Origin: JAFAXA01 sp963777325
Lineage (GTDB): Bacteria > Pseudomonadota > Alphaproteobacteria > Acetobacterales > Acetobacteraceae
Length of the DNA stretch: 64,000 nucleotides
Assembly (NCBI GenBank): GCA_963777325.1
Contig: CAVZQE010000022.1
Location: 310,001 to 374,000 of the forward strand
Reading direction: 5' to 3'
Positions 34,504 through 43,290 of the stretch are shown piece after piece. Below the pieces are notes generated by a model. It made no database searches. It worked only from the letters and a program-made list of their open reading frames with translations, and had not been told where the DNA came from. Every line of letters starts with the position of its first letter. Position 1 is the stretch's first letter. The translations under genes and the position numbers were made by a program.

Positions 34504-35789
34504 TCACGCTCCTGCTGGCGAGCTTAGCACTCGCTTCCTGCGCCGGCGCCACGGGACCGGGCGCCCGGCCCGCGATCGTAACCACCGAGGTGATCGAGGC
34601 GCCGCCGAAGGTCGCGATCCTGCTGCCGCTGACCGGCCCGCGCGCCGAGGTCGGGCAAGCCATGCTGAAGGCCGCTTTGCTCGCGCTCGGCGCCGCCCCG
34701 AACCCGGGTCAGGCCGGAGCGCCCGGAGGGAGCCCGCCCGCAACTCCGGCCGCCTTCCCGCCCGCGCCGCAGCCGGGCACGCCGCTGCTCGATCCCCGCG
34801 ACACGTACGGCACGGCGGAGGGCGCGGCCGGGGCGGCGCGGCAGGCGATCGCGGGCGGCGCCACGCTCATCCTCGGGCCGCTGACCTCCCCTGAGACCGC
34901 AGCCGTCGCCCCGGTCGCCCGCGCCGCGCGCGTGCCGGTGCTCGCCTTCACGAACGACCCGACGCAGGCGCAACCGGGCGTGTGGACGCTCGGCATCACG
35001 CCGCTGCAGCAGGTGACGCGCCTCGTGGAAGCGACGCGGGATCAGGGCCGGTCGCGCTACGCGGGACTGCTCCCCGACAGCGAATTCGGCCGGGCGATGT
35101 CGGCCGCGCTCCAGCAGGCGACGGCGTCGCTCGGCCTGCCGCCGCCTTCGATCCGGCAGTATGCGCGCGGCTCGGCCGCCTCCGCCGCCCGGGATCTGGC
35201 GGGTTCGGACAGCCAGGGCAGCCCGGTCGATGCGCAGATCACCGCGCTCCGCAACTCCGGCGATCCGGACGCCCAGAAGCAGGCGGACGATCTCGCCGCG
35301 AACCGCCAGCCCGCGGCGCCGCCGTTCGATGTGCTGCTGCTTGCCGAAACCGGCCAGGCGCTGACCGACGTTGCCGCCGTCCTGCCCACCTACGGGATCG
35401 CGCCGCCGGCGGTGCGCATCGTCGGGCCCGCGCTCTGGGCATCGCCCTCCAGCGGCGCGGCCTCGCTGACCGGCGCATGGTATGCGGCTCCGGACCCGGC
35501 GGCGCGCCTGACCTTCGACCAGAGCTATCGTTCCCACTATGGCGCCTCCGCCCCGCCGATCTCCGATCTTGCTTTCGACGCCGCCTCGATCGCCCGGGTG
35601 CTGGCCGGGGCGGGCGGATACACGCTCGCCAACCTGACGCAGCCGACCGGCTTCAGCGGCGCCGACGGCGTGTTCCTGCTGGAGCCGGACGGGCGCGTCC
35701 GCCGGGGCCTCGCCGTGTTCGAGATGCAGCCCGGCGGGCCGGTCCAGGTCTCCCCCGCGCCGGCCGCTTTCGGCGCGCCGGGGGTCTGA
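34488..35789 (+). CDS. LpoA-like penicillin-binding protein activator lipoprotein
   Basis: A 433-residue outer-membrane lipoprotein with a periplasmic-binding-protein fold, related to the C-terminal domain of LpoA, which activates PBP1A. The signal ends in the lipobox LASC (LLLASLALASC). VAILLPLTGPRAEVGQAML is the usual first strand, and GPLTSPETAAVAPVARAARVPVLAF is the ligand-cleft region (split across residues 139-163). A low-complexity Ala/Pro/Gly insert at about residues 70-95 is notable. The ATG at 34488 follows GGGAGA. The rsmI/lpoA divergent pair is common in Alphaproteobacteria. Confidence 0.85.
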   Translation: MFRRTFTLLLASLALASCAGATGPGARPAIVTTEVIEAPPKVAILLPLTGPRAEVGQAMLKAALLALGAAPNPGQAGAPGGSPPATPAAFPPAPQPGTPLLDPRDTYGTAEGAAGAARQAIAGGATLILGPLTSPETAAVAPVARAARVPVLAFTNDPTQAQPGVWTLGITPLQQVTRLVEATRDQGRSRYAGLLPDSEFGRAMSAALQQATASLGLPPPSIRQYARGSAASAARDLAGSDSQGSPVDAQITALRNSGDPDAQKQADDLAANRQPAAPPFDVLLLAETGQALTDVAAVLPTYGIAPPAVRIVGPALWASPSSGAASLTGAWYAAPDPAARLTFDQSYRSHYGASAPPISDLAFDAASIARVLAGAGGYTLANLTQPTGFSGADGVFLLEPDGRVRRGLAVFEMQPGGPVQVSPAPAAFGAPGV

Positions 35790-35959
35790 GCGAAGGCTTT
35801 CCGCCCGTGGCGGGGCTGGGACAATCGCCGGGCGCGCGGTTGCCGCAGGCTTCGAAGCGTGGAATGTCTGCGGAACGAGCGGAGGCAGGTCTCGCCGCGC
35901 CCGCCTGACCGGCAGCGGCTGCTCCTGCACACGACTCTCACCGGAACGAGGAGGCGGCG

Positions 35960-37390
35960 ATGCCGGACGAAACCCCAACCTTGCGCGACGTGCCGATCGG
36001 GATCGACGCCACCGGAACCCGGAGCGAGAGCGACTCGATGGGCAAGATCGACGTCCCCGCCGAGCACTATTGGGGCGCGCAGACGCAGCGCAGCCTGCTG
36101 CATTTCTCGATCGGCAACGACCGTATGCCGATCCAGGTCGCGGAGGCGTTCGGCTACGTCAAGAAGGCGGCGGCGCTGGTCAATGCCGCCGCCGGCCGGA
36201 TGCCGCAATGGAAGTGCGAGGCGATCTGCCGCGCCGCCGACGAGGTGATCGCGGGCAAGCTCGATCGCGAGTTCCCGCTCTATGTCTGGCAGACCGGGTC
36301 CGGCACGCAGTCCAACATGAACGTCAACGAGGTGATCGCCAACCGCGCGGTCCAGCTGCTCGGGGGCGAGATCGGCAGCAAGCGGCCGGTCCATCCGAAC
36401 GACGACGTCAACATGGGGCAGTCCTCGAACGACACGTTCCCGACGGCGATGCACGTCGCGGCGATCCTGGAGGTCGAAAACCGGCTGCTGCCCAGGCTGG
36501 AGAAGCTGACCGGCGCGCTGGACGCGAAGTCGAAGGCGTGGTCGGACGTGATCAAGATCGGCCGCACGCATCTGCAGGACGCGGTGCCGCTGACGGTCGG
36601 GCAGGAATGGTCCGGCTTCGTGCAGCAGATGCGGGACGCCATCCGGGGGGTGAACGCGTCCAAGGCCGGCTTGTACGAGCTGGCGGCGGGCGGCACCGCG
36701 GTCGGCACCGGGCTGAATGCGCCGCCCGGCTTCGCCGAGCAGATCGCGGCGAAGATCGCCGAGTTGACCGGCCAACCGTTCAGGACCGCACCCAACAAAT
36801 TCGCGGCGCTCGGCGGGCTCGATGCGATGGTCGCCGCAATGGCGGCATTGCGCGGCGTCGCGGTCGTGCTCTTGAAGATTGCGAACGACATCCGCTGGCT
36901 CGCCTCCGGCCCGCGCTGCGGCCTCGGCGAGCTGATCCTGCCGGAGAACGAGCCCGGTTCCTCGATCATGCCGGGCAAGGTCAATCCGACGCAGTGCGAG
37001 GCCATGGTGATGGTCTGCACGCAGGTGCTGGGCGAGGATGCCGGCGTTGCCTTCGCGGGCGTGCAGGGACAGTTGCAGCTGAACGTGATGCGCCCGCTGA
37101 TCATCAACAACTTCCTGCATTCCGCGCGCATCCTCGGCGACGCGAGCTCGACCTTCCGCCGCTACACGATCGAGGGCACCGAGCTGAATCGCGCCCGCAT
37201 CGCCGAGCTGCTCGACCGCTCGCTGATGCTGGTGACGGCGCTCGCGCCGGTGATCGGCTACGACCGCGCCGCGCAGATCGCCCACGAGGCGCATGTGCAC
37301 GGGCAGACGCTGAGGGAGGCGGCCATCGCCTCCGGCTGGATCGACGAGGCGACGTTCGACAAGACGGTCGATCCGCGCACGATGGTCTGA
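35960..37390 (+). CDS. fumC: Class II fumarate hydratase
   Basis: A 476-residue iron-independent fumarase interconverting fumarate and malate in the TCA cycle. The superfamily signature GSSIMPGKVNP is at residues 333-343, and TGSGTQSNMNVNEVIANRA and GQSSNDTFPTAMH are the other active-site regions. Length is normal (N-terminus extended by about ten residues). GAGGAGG lies just before the ATG. It stands alone in its transcription unit, convergent with the ABC operon 33 bases away; the gap holds no strong terminator. Confidence 0.96.
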   Translation: MPDETPTLRDVPIGIDATGTRSESDSMGKIDVPAEHYWGAQTQRSLLHFSIGNDRMPIQVAEAFGYVKKAAALVNAAAGRMPQWKCEAICRAADEVIAGKLDREFPLYVWQTGSGTQSNMNVNEVIANRAVQLLGGEIGSKRPVHPNDDVNMGQSSNDTFPTAMHVAAILEVENRLLPRLEKLTGALDAKSKAWSDVIKIGRTHLQDAVPLTVGQEWSGFVQQMRDAIRGVNASKAGLYELAAGGTAVGTGLNAPPGFAEQIAAKIAELTGQPFRTAPNKFAALGGLDAMVAAMAALRGVAVVLLKIANDIRWLASGPRCGLGELILPENEPGSSIMPGKVNPTQCEAMVMVCTQVLGEDAGVAFAGVQGQLQLNVMRPLIINNFLHSARILGDASSTFRRYTIEGTELNRARIAELLDRSLMLVTALAPVIGYDRAAQIAHEAHVHGQTLREAAIASGWIDEATFDKTVDPRTMV

Positions 37391-37423
37391 TCGCGGAACG
37401 GCGCTTCGGAGCGGCAGCGTCCT

Positions 37424-38896
37424 CTACAGGTAATCCGCGCCCACTTCCGACTCGAACCGGGACGGGCTGCCCTCCCAGACGATCCGCGCGTGCTCGAGCA
37501 CGTACACCCGGTCGGCGTGGGGCAGGGCGAAGGTTACGTTCTGCTCCCCGAGCAGGACGGTGATCGGCGTCGTGTTGCGCAAGACTTCGAGCGCCTCCGA
37601 GATCTGCTCCAGGATCACCGGCGCGAGGCCGAGCGTCGGCTCGTCGAGGATCAGCAGCTTCGGCCGCATCATCAGCGCGCGCGCGATCACGAGCATCTGC
37701 TGCTCGCCGCCGCTCATCGTGCGGACGATCTGGCGCTCGCGGTCGAGCAGGCGAGGGAACAGATGATGCAGCCATTCGAGTTGCCGCGCCGCCTCGGCTG
37801 CCGAGAGGCGCTGCCCGGCGAGATCGAGGTTCTCGCGGACGGTCATGTCGCCGAACAGTTCGCGCGTCTCCGGGCATTGCACGATGCCGTCGCGGGCGAT
37901 GGCGGCGGCGGCGCGGCCCTTGAGGTCGTGGCCGCCCCAGGTGATGCGGCCGGTATAGGGCACGAGACCGGAGATCGCGTTGAACAGCGTCGTCTTGCCG
38001 GCGCCGTTCAGGCCGACGATCGAGACGAACTCGCGCTCGTCCACCCGGATCGAGACCTTCTCCAAGGCCTGCGCCTTGCCGTAGAGCACGCCGACATCGT
38101 CCACCTGGAGCAGCGGCGCGCCGAGCGGGGCCGGCGCGGGCCGGCTCGCGACCGCGATACCGCCGCCGAGATAGACGCGGCGAACGGTCGGGTCGCGCGT
38201 CACCTCCTCGGCCGTGCCCTCGGCGATGCGCTCGCCGAGATACATCGCGAACACCCGGTCCACCAGCGCGGCCACGCTTTTGACGTTGTGATCGACCAGC
38301 AGCACGGCGTGCCCGTGCGCGCGAAAACCGGCGATCAGCTCCGAAAAGGACCGCACCTCGCCCGAGGTGAGGCCCGCGAACGGCTCGTCCACAAGCACCA
38401 CGCTCGGGTCGCGGGCCAAAGCCTTGGCCATCTCCATGCGACGCAGATCGGCGAACGGCAGGGTGGAGGGAAGGCGATGCAACACCCCGGTCAGCCCGAC
38501 GCGTCCGGCGATCGCCTCCGCCTTCCGCACCATCTCCCGGTCCACCGCGAGGCGGAGCAGGCTGTCGGGCAGCAGCGCCAGCATGATGTTCTCGAGCACG
38601 GTCTGGCGGTGCAGCGGGCGCGAGTGCTGAAACACGATGCCGACCCCGGCCCGGGCGATCCGGTGCGTCGGCCAGCCGGCGACGTCCGTGCCGTTTACCC
38701 GCACGCTGCCGCTATCGGGCCGCTCGATGCCCATGATCAGCTTCATCACGGTCGACTTGCCGGAGCCGTTCGGGCCGATCAGCCCGACGATCTCGCCGGG
38801 ACGGATCTGCAGGCTGACATCCTTCACGGCGACGAGGCCACCGAACCGTTTCGTCAGCCCCGCGACGTCCAGCAGCGGTGCCGGGGTCTCGTTCAT
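37424..38896 (-). CDS. Fused LivG-LivF ATPase of a branched-chain-amino-acid-type ABC transporter
   Basis: A 490-residue protein with two complete ABC ATPase domains in one chain. The first (residues 1-235) is LivG-like: Walker A GPNGSGKS, a LivG-type signature LPFADLRRMEMAKALA and Walker B VVLVDEPFAGL. A linker with PAPAPLGAP follows, then a LivF-like domain with Walker A GLNGAGKT, signature MSGGEQQMLVIARAL and Walker B LLILDEPTLGL. LivG and LivF are usually separate genes. It overlaps livM by four bases and is last in the operon livJ-livH-livM-livGF. The substrate cannot be inferred from the ATPase. Confidence 0.93.
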   Translation of the reverse strand: MNETPAPLLDVAGLTKRFGGLVAVKDVSLQIRPGEIVGLIGPNGSGKSTVMKLIMGIERPDSGSVRVNGTDVAGWPTHRIARAGVGIVFQHSRPLHRQTVLENIMLALLPDSLLRLAVDREMVRKAEAIAGRVGLTGVLHRLPSTLPFADLRRMEMAKALARDPSVVLVDEPFAGLTSGEVRSFSELIAGFRAHGHAVLLVDHNVKSVAALVDRVFAMYLGERIAEGTAEEVTRDPTVRRVYLGGGIAVASRPAPAPLGAPLLQVDDVGVLYGKAQALEKVSIRVDEREFVSIVGLNGAGKTTLFNAISGLVPYTGRITWGGHDLKGRAAAAIARDGIVQCPETRELFGDMTVRENLDLAGQRLSAAEAARQLEWLHHLFPRLLDRERQIVRTMSGGEQQMLVIARALMMRPKLLILDEPTLGLAPVILEQISEALEVLRNTTPITVLLGEQNVTFALPHADRVYVLEHARIVWEGSPSRFESEVGADYL

Positions 38897-39816
38897 GGTC
38901 GCGCCCGCCGCCGGAGCAGGTATCCGAGCATCCCGTCGGGGAAGAACAGGATGACCATCAATGCGACCGCCGACACGACGAAGGTGCTCAGCTGGCCGAG
39001 TGGCCGCAGCGCTTCGCCCGCGAGGATGAGGAAGATGGCGCCGACGGCGGCGCCCACGATGGTGCGCCGGCCGCCGAGCACGGCGGCGATGATCACCTGC
39101 ACGCCGACCGCGATATCGACCACGGTGCCGACGGAGGCGGTCCCGAGATAGAACACCAGCATCGCGCCGGCGAGGCCCGAGAACACGGCCGAGACGCAGA
39201 AAGCCGCGAGCTTGTGCTTGACCACGTTGAAGCCGAGCGCCGACGCGCCGATCCGGTCCTGGCCGCTGGCCTGCAGGATCAGCCCGGCCGACGAGCGCGA
39301 CAGCGCGAACAGGATCAGCCCCGACACGCCCATGAAGGCGAGCGCGATCCAGTAATTGGTCGTCGCGTCGATCGACAGGATGTCGTTCATCGTGAGGCCG
39401 ATCTCGCCCCCGGTCACGCTCGCGAAGATGACGATGACCTGCTGCAGCAGCAGCACCGCGACCAGCGTCACCAGCCCGAAATAGGGGCCGGTAAGCCGGA
39501 GCGCCGGAACCGCCAGTAGAACCCCCCCGAGCAGCGCCGCCGCCGCGCCCGCGATCAGGCAGGCCCAGAGCGGTACGCCTTCGGCGTTGAGCAGGCCCGC
39601 GGCATAGGCGCCGCAACCGATCAGGAAGGTCGGGCCGAAATTGACCTCGTTCGCGAAGCCGAACAGGAGATCCCACGACATCGCGAACACGCCGAAATAG
39701 TAGGCCACGGTCAGAATGCCGAGAATGTAGCCCGAGACCGTGAAGGGCACCGCGAGCAGCACGGCCAGCAACACCAGCGCGAGCCAGATCTGGGGAGAGC
39801 GCGCGAGCCTCTGCAT
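38893..39816 (-). CDS. Branched-chain-amino-acid-type ABC permease (LivM-like)
   Basis: A 307-residue inner-membrane permease with about ten hydrophobic segments. WDLLFGFANEVNFGPTFLIG is the LivM signature, and SSAGLILQASGQDRIGASALGFNV is the cytoplasmic coupling loop (positions about 190-213). The ATG at 39816 starts M-Q-R-L-A-R-S-P; an upstream ATG in the same frame would add a cysteine-rich leader and is unlikely. It overlaps the ATPase start by four bases and lies seven bases after livH. Confidence 0.92.
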   Translation of the reverse strand: MQRLARSPQIWLALVLLAVLLAVPFTVSGYILGILTVAYYFGVFAMSWDLLFGFANEVNFGPTFLIGCGAYAAGLLNAEGVPLWACLIAGAAAALLGGVLLAVPALRLTGPYFGLVTLVAVLLLQQVIVIFASVTGGEIGLTMNDILSIDATTNYWIALAFMGVSGLILFALSRSSAGLILQASGQDRIGASALGFNVVKHKLAAFCVSAVFSGLAGAMLVFYLGTASVGTVVDIAVGVQVIIAAVLGGRRTIVGAAVGAIFLILAGEALRPLGQLSTFVVSAVALMVILFFPDGMLGYLLRRRARP

Positions 39817-39823
39817 CGTGTTC

Positions 39824-40699
39824 CTACCTGCGTCCGAGCAGCCCTTGCGGGCGCACATAGATGACGAGCACGAGCAGGATGAGGGCGGGCATGGAGCGGA
39901 TCGTCGGCGAGATCATGTAGGCGGTGATGGTTTCGAGATAGCCGACCACATAGGCCGCGATCAGCGAGCCGGACACGCTGCCCAGCCCGCCCAGCACCAC
40001 GATCGAGAACGCGCTCGCCGTGAGTTGCCCCGCCTGCGCGGAACTCGCGCCGAGGAACGTCGCGAGCAGTACGCCCGCGATCCCGGCCAGCACGCCGTAG
40101 ATCGCCCAGACCAGCAGATAGACGCGCGACAGCTCGAACCCGAGCAAGGTCAGCCCGCGCGGATTGATCGAGGCCGCCAGCAGCGCCTTGCCGGCCTTGG
40201 TGCGATTGACCATCAGCCAGAGCAGCCCGATCGTGAGCCAGCAGATCGCTGCGATCAGAATCTCGTTCGTCGGGGTGCGCACGCCGCCGATCTGCACGAC
40301 GCCGGGGATCAGCGGCGGCACCGTCTTTGGGTTGTCGGTGTAGAAATAGGCGACCGCTTCCTGGATCATGATGCCCCAGAGCAGGGTGCCCGTCAGTACG
40401 AAGATCTCCTTCTCCGCCGCGGGCACGGCGCGCGAGCGCTGGATCGGGCGCACGACCAGAAAGTAGGTCGCGAACGCGGTCGTCAGCCCGGCCGCCGTGC
40501 CCGCCGCCGCCGCGAGCCACGAGCCGGTCGCGTAGTTCGCCGCGACCACCCAGGCCGTCACGGCGGCAACGACCATCGTGCCGCCATGTGCGAGATTGAG
40601 CACGCCCGAGACGCCGAACATCAGCGTGAACCCGACCGCGCCGAGCCCGTACAGCGCGCTGATCGCGAATCCGTCGATCAGGATTTGCAGCGCCAGCAT
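39824..40699 (-). CDS. Branched-chain-amino-acid-type ABC permease (LivH-like)
   Basis: A 291-residue permease, partner of the LivM-like protein. ILIDGFAISALYGLGAVGFT at the start and FGVSGVLNLAHGGTMVVAAV are typical LivH, and about eight transmembrane segments follow. The segment INPRGLTLLGFELSRVYLLV is the coupling loop. GGGAGAGAG precedes the ATG at 40699. It is second in the operon after the binding protein gene. Confidence 0.93.
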   Translation of the reverse strand: MLALQILIDGFAISALYGLGAVGFTLMFGVSGVLNLAHGGTMVVAAVTAWVVAANYATGSWLAAAAGTAAGLTTAFATYFLVVRPIQRSRAVPAAEKEIFVLTGTLLWGIMIQEAVAYFYTDNPKTVPPLIPGVVQIGGVRTPTNEILIAAICWLTIGLLWLMVNRTKAGKALLAASINPRGLTLLGFELSRVYLLVWAIYGVLAGIAGVLLATFLGASSAQAGQLTASAFSIVVLGGLGSVSGSLIAAYVVGYLETITAYMISPTIRSMPALILLVLVIYVRPQGLLGRR

Positions 40700-40730
40700 A
40701 CTCTCTCCCGCCTGTGGCCGGCAGCAGGCG

Positions 40731-42050
40731 TCAGCCCTTGGCGGGCGACAGATGCACGAAGGCGGGAAATTTCAGCTGCGCGCCGGCAGCCGCCTTGGGC
40801 CACAGCGTCACCTGCTTGCCGTCCTGCCATTGCAGCGCCACGCCGGTCACGTAGTCCGGGCCGTATTTCATGGCGTGGGTATAGGGGCTCTCGCGGCCAT
40901 AGAACTCGACCCGGCCGATCGTGCCGACATAGTCCGTCTTCTCGAGCGCCTCGACCAGCTTTTCGGGATCGGTCGATCCGGCGCGCTTGACCGCCTGGGC
41001 CACGACGTTGATCGAATCGTAGGTCGCGAAACCGGTATAGGGCGGCGGCTCGCCGAAGCGCTTCGTGTAGTCCGCCATGAAGGACTGCGTCGTCGGCGAC
41101 AGCTGCGCCCCTTCCGCCGCCGCCGACTGCGTCACGATGCCCGCCGCCGCGCCGTTGGTGTCCTTCCAGAACGTGCCGGACGTCGCCTGCGACGACTGCC
41201 CGACCATCGGGATCGGCACCTGCTGCTGCGCCCACTGCACTGTCGGCTGCACCCCGACATGGCTGATGCCGGTGACGATCACGTCCGGCTTCTCGCCCTC
41301 GATTTTGTTGTAGATCGGAGTGAAGTCGCTCGTGTCCGGGGAGAAACGGATGTGATCGAGCACCTTGACGCCGATCTTGGGCAGGCATTCCAGGTATTCG
41401 GCGTCGAGCGGCGTCGTCCAGGCCGCATCCTCGCTGAACACGACCGCCGTCCTGATCGAATACTTGGGCTGCAGCAGCGCCTTCGTGGAATCGCAGACGG
41501 AATTGGCGATGAAGGCCGACGTCATCCACTCGTGGAAGGTGTATTTGTTCCGGGCGTAATCGCTGTGAACGTGCTTGCTGATTTCGTTGCTCGCGGCGCC
41601 CGTGGTGATGAACGGCACGTGCAGGCGGGCGGCCCAGGGCTCCAAGGCGAGTGCGACCTCGCTGATATAGGTGCCGACGACGGCGACCACCTTGTCCTCG
41701 CTGACCGCGCGCTGGAAGGCGCGGACCGCGTCCGAAGCCGAGGAGTGGTCGTCGTACACGACCACTTCCACCTTGCGGCCGTCGACCCCGCCCGCGGCGT
41801 TGATCGCGTCGGCTGCCATGCGGGCGCCCTTGCTGATGCCGGCGCCGGCGATCGCGGATTCCTCGGCGATCACGCCGATCTTTATCGGCTCCCTGTCCTG
41901 CGCCCAGGCCGGCCCAGCCAAGGCGCAAGCGAGCGTCGCCCCGACCAGCATCTTACCCCGCCGATCGGCCGAGTGTGTCAAGCGTGTTCCCAATTCCGCC
42001 CCCTGTTGCTTATTGTCTGCGTCGGGCGCGTTTTTGCGCTGCCCGGTCAC
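40731..42050 (-). CDS. ABC transporter substrate-binding protein (LivJ/Peripla_BP_6-like)
   Basis: A protein of up to 439 residues, the periplasmic ligand binder for the LivHM-GF transporter. The core starts IKIGVIAEESAIAGAGISKG and runs through VVGTYISEVALALEPWAARL and FRFSPDTSD-like strands. The GTG at 42050 gives 33 residues before the hydrophobic signal LVGATLACALAGPAWA, unusually long; TTG at 41981 or ATG at 41951 would give a more normal signal peptide. The ligand is unclear: relatives bind amino acids, amides, urea or aromatic acids. It diverges from a sugar ABC operon across a 265-bp gap (42051-42315). Confidence 0.87.
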   Translation of the reverse strand: MTGQRKNAPDADNKQQGAELGTRLTHSADRRGKMLVGATLACALAGPAWAQDREPIKIGVIAEESAIAGAGISKGARMAADAINAAGGVDGRKVEVVVYDDHSSASDAVRAFQRAVSEDKVVAVVGTYISEVALALEPWAARLHVPFITTGAASNEISKHVHSDYARNKYTFHEWMTSAFIANSVCDSTKALLQPKYSIRTAVVFSEDAAWTTPLDAEYLECLPKIGVKVLDHIRFSPDTSDFTPIYNKIEGEKPDVIVTGISHVGVQPTVQWAQQQVPIPMVGQSSQATSGTFWKDTNGAAAGIVTQSAAAEGAQLSPTTQSFMADYTKRFGEPPPYTGFATYDSINVVAQAVKRAGSTDPEKLVEALEKTDYVGTIGRVEFYGRESPYTHAMKYGPDYVTGVALQWQDGKQVTLWPKAAAGAQLKFPAFVHLSPAKG

Positions 42051-42073
42051 GCCGCCTCAAGTCTGGCGGCCTG

Positions 42074-42096
42074 CTCGTTACGCATAGCTTAACGAG
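42074..42096. promoter_or_regulatory. Palindromic candidate operator between divergent ABC operons
   Basis: CTCGTTA (42074-42080) and TAACGAG (42090-42096) form a perfect 7-bp inverted repeat with a 9-bp spacer, 23 bp in all. This size suits a dimeric repressor such as a LacI or GntR type. No regulator gene is adjacent. It lies just upstream of the livJ-like start and 220 bp before the sugar-binding-protein gene. Confidence 0.5.
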
Positions 42097-42273
42097 TGAC
42101 GGCGCGGGCGAAAGCCCTAGGTGGCACAAACTCGACTTATCGGGGTTGCTGCACCGCACCGACCCTGGAGCAAAACGCGGTCAGGGCCTATCGTAGCGCG
42201 GATGCCTGCTTCTCGCGGATCTGCAACCTATCGGTTCGCGGGAGCCGGACGGTGTCGCTACAACTGCAAGAAT

Positions 42274-42295
42274 GGCGACCCGGAAAGCGGTCGCC
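42274..42295 (+). promoter_or_regulatory. Hairpin in the leader of the sugar ABC operon
   Basis: GGCGACC (42274-42280) and GGTCGCC (42289-42295) pair perfectly around an 8-base loop. The stem ends about ten bases before the Shine-Dalgarno (AGGAAGGA), so it could be an operator or an RNA structure affecting translation. Confidence 0.45.
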
Positions 42296-42315
42296 GCCAT
42301 CAGGAAGGAAACGCC

Positions 42316-43290
42316 ATGAAGGCTCGACTGATCACCGCTGTTGCCGCCTCCGCGATGCTGCTCGCGACGGCTTCGACGGCGGTTCCTGCCCGCGCCGCCG
42401 GAGAGCCCACCATTCCGGTCATCGTCAAGGATACGACAAGCTTCTACTGGCAGATCGTGCTGGCCGGCGCCCGCAAGGCCGGCCAGGATCTGCATGTCAA
42501 TGTGCCGGAGCTGGGCGCGACCAGCGAGGCCGACATCAACGGCCAGATCTCGATCCTCGAGAACGCGGTTGCCGACAAGCCAGCCGCCATCGTCATCGCG
42601 CCGACCCAGTTCACGGCGCTCGGCAAGCCGATCGACGAGGCCGCGAAGTCGGTCATCATCATCGGCATCGACAGCGCCGCGGACAGCAAGGCCTTCACGA
42701 GCTTCCTCACCACCGACAACGTGCAGGGCGGCCGCGCCGCCGCCGACGCGCTGGCGGCGGGCATCAAGGCAAAGACCGGCAAGGAAGAGGGCGACGTCGC
42801 CCTGCAGACCAATCTGCCGGGGGTCGGCTCGCTCGACCAGCGCGCCAAGGGTTTCAAGGAACAACTCGGGAAATACCCGGGCCTTCACCTGGTCGCCGAA
42901 AGGATCGGCGACGGGCAGGCGACCAGCGGCCTGAACGCCACCACCGATCTGCTGACGAGCAATCCGAACCTGAAGGGGATCTTCGCGTCCAATCTCATCC
43001 AGGCGCAGGGTTCGGGTCAGGCGATCGCCGAGAACAAGGCGCAGGATACCGTGACCCTGGTCGGCTTCGACAATGACGAGAAGCTGGTCGGGTTCCTGAA
43101 GAGCGGCGTCATTTACGCGCTCATCGTCCAGGATCCGTACCGCATGGGTTACGACGGGGTGAAGACCGCGCTCGAAGCGAGCAAGGGCGAGAAGGTGCCG
43201 GCGTTCGTGGATACGGGGGTGAACACCATCACCAAGGCGAACATGGACACCGAGCGCAGCCAGCAGCTGCTGAACCCGAAGGTGAAATGA
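42316..43290 (+). CDS. Sugar ABC transporter substrate-binding protein (RbsB-like)
   Basis: A 324-residue periplasmic binding protein of the ribose/galactose type (Peripla_BP_4). The signal peptide is ITAVAASAMLLATASTAVPA with cleavage near A-R-A-A. The core has IPVIVKDTTSFYWQIVLAGA, then IVIAPTQFTALGKPIDEA and TLVGFDNDEKLVGFL. AGGAAGGA precedes the ATG. It heads an operon with an ATPase, a permease, an aldo/keto reductase, a lactonase-type hydrolase and FucU, so the ligand is probably L-fucose or a similar sugar. Confidence 0.93.
   Translation: MKARLITAVAASAMLLATASTAVPARAAGEPTIPVIVKDTTSFYWQIVLAGARKAGQDLHVNVPELGATSEADINGQISILENAVADKPAAIVIAPTQFTALGKPIDEAAKSVIIIGIDSAADSKAFTSFLTTDNVQGGRAAADALAAGIKAKTGKEEGDVALQTNLPGVGSLDQRAKGFKEQLGKYPGLHLVAERIGDGQATSGLNATTDLLTSNPNLKGIFASNLIQAQGSGQAIAENKAQDTVTLVGFDNDEKLVGFLKSGVIYALIVQDPYRMGYDGVKTALEASKGEKVPAFVDTGVNTITKANMDTERSQQLLNPKVK

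Noticed and set aside
38897..39676. Upstream extension of the LivG-LivF fusion to 750 residues
   Set aside because: It is the livM gene in another frame; the true start overlaps the livM stop.
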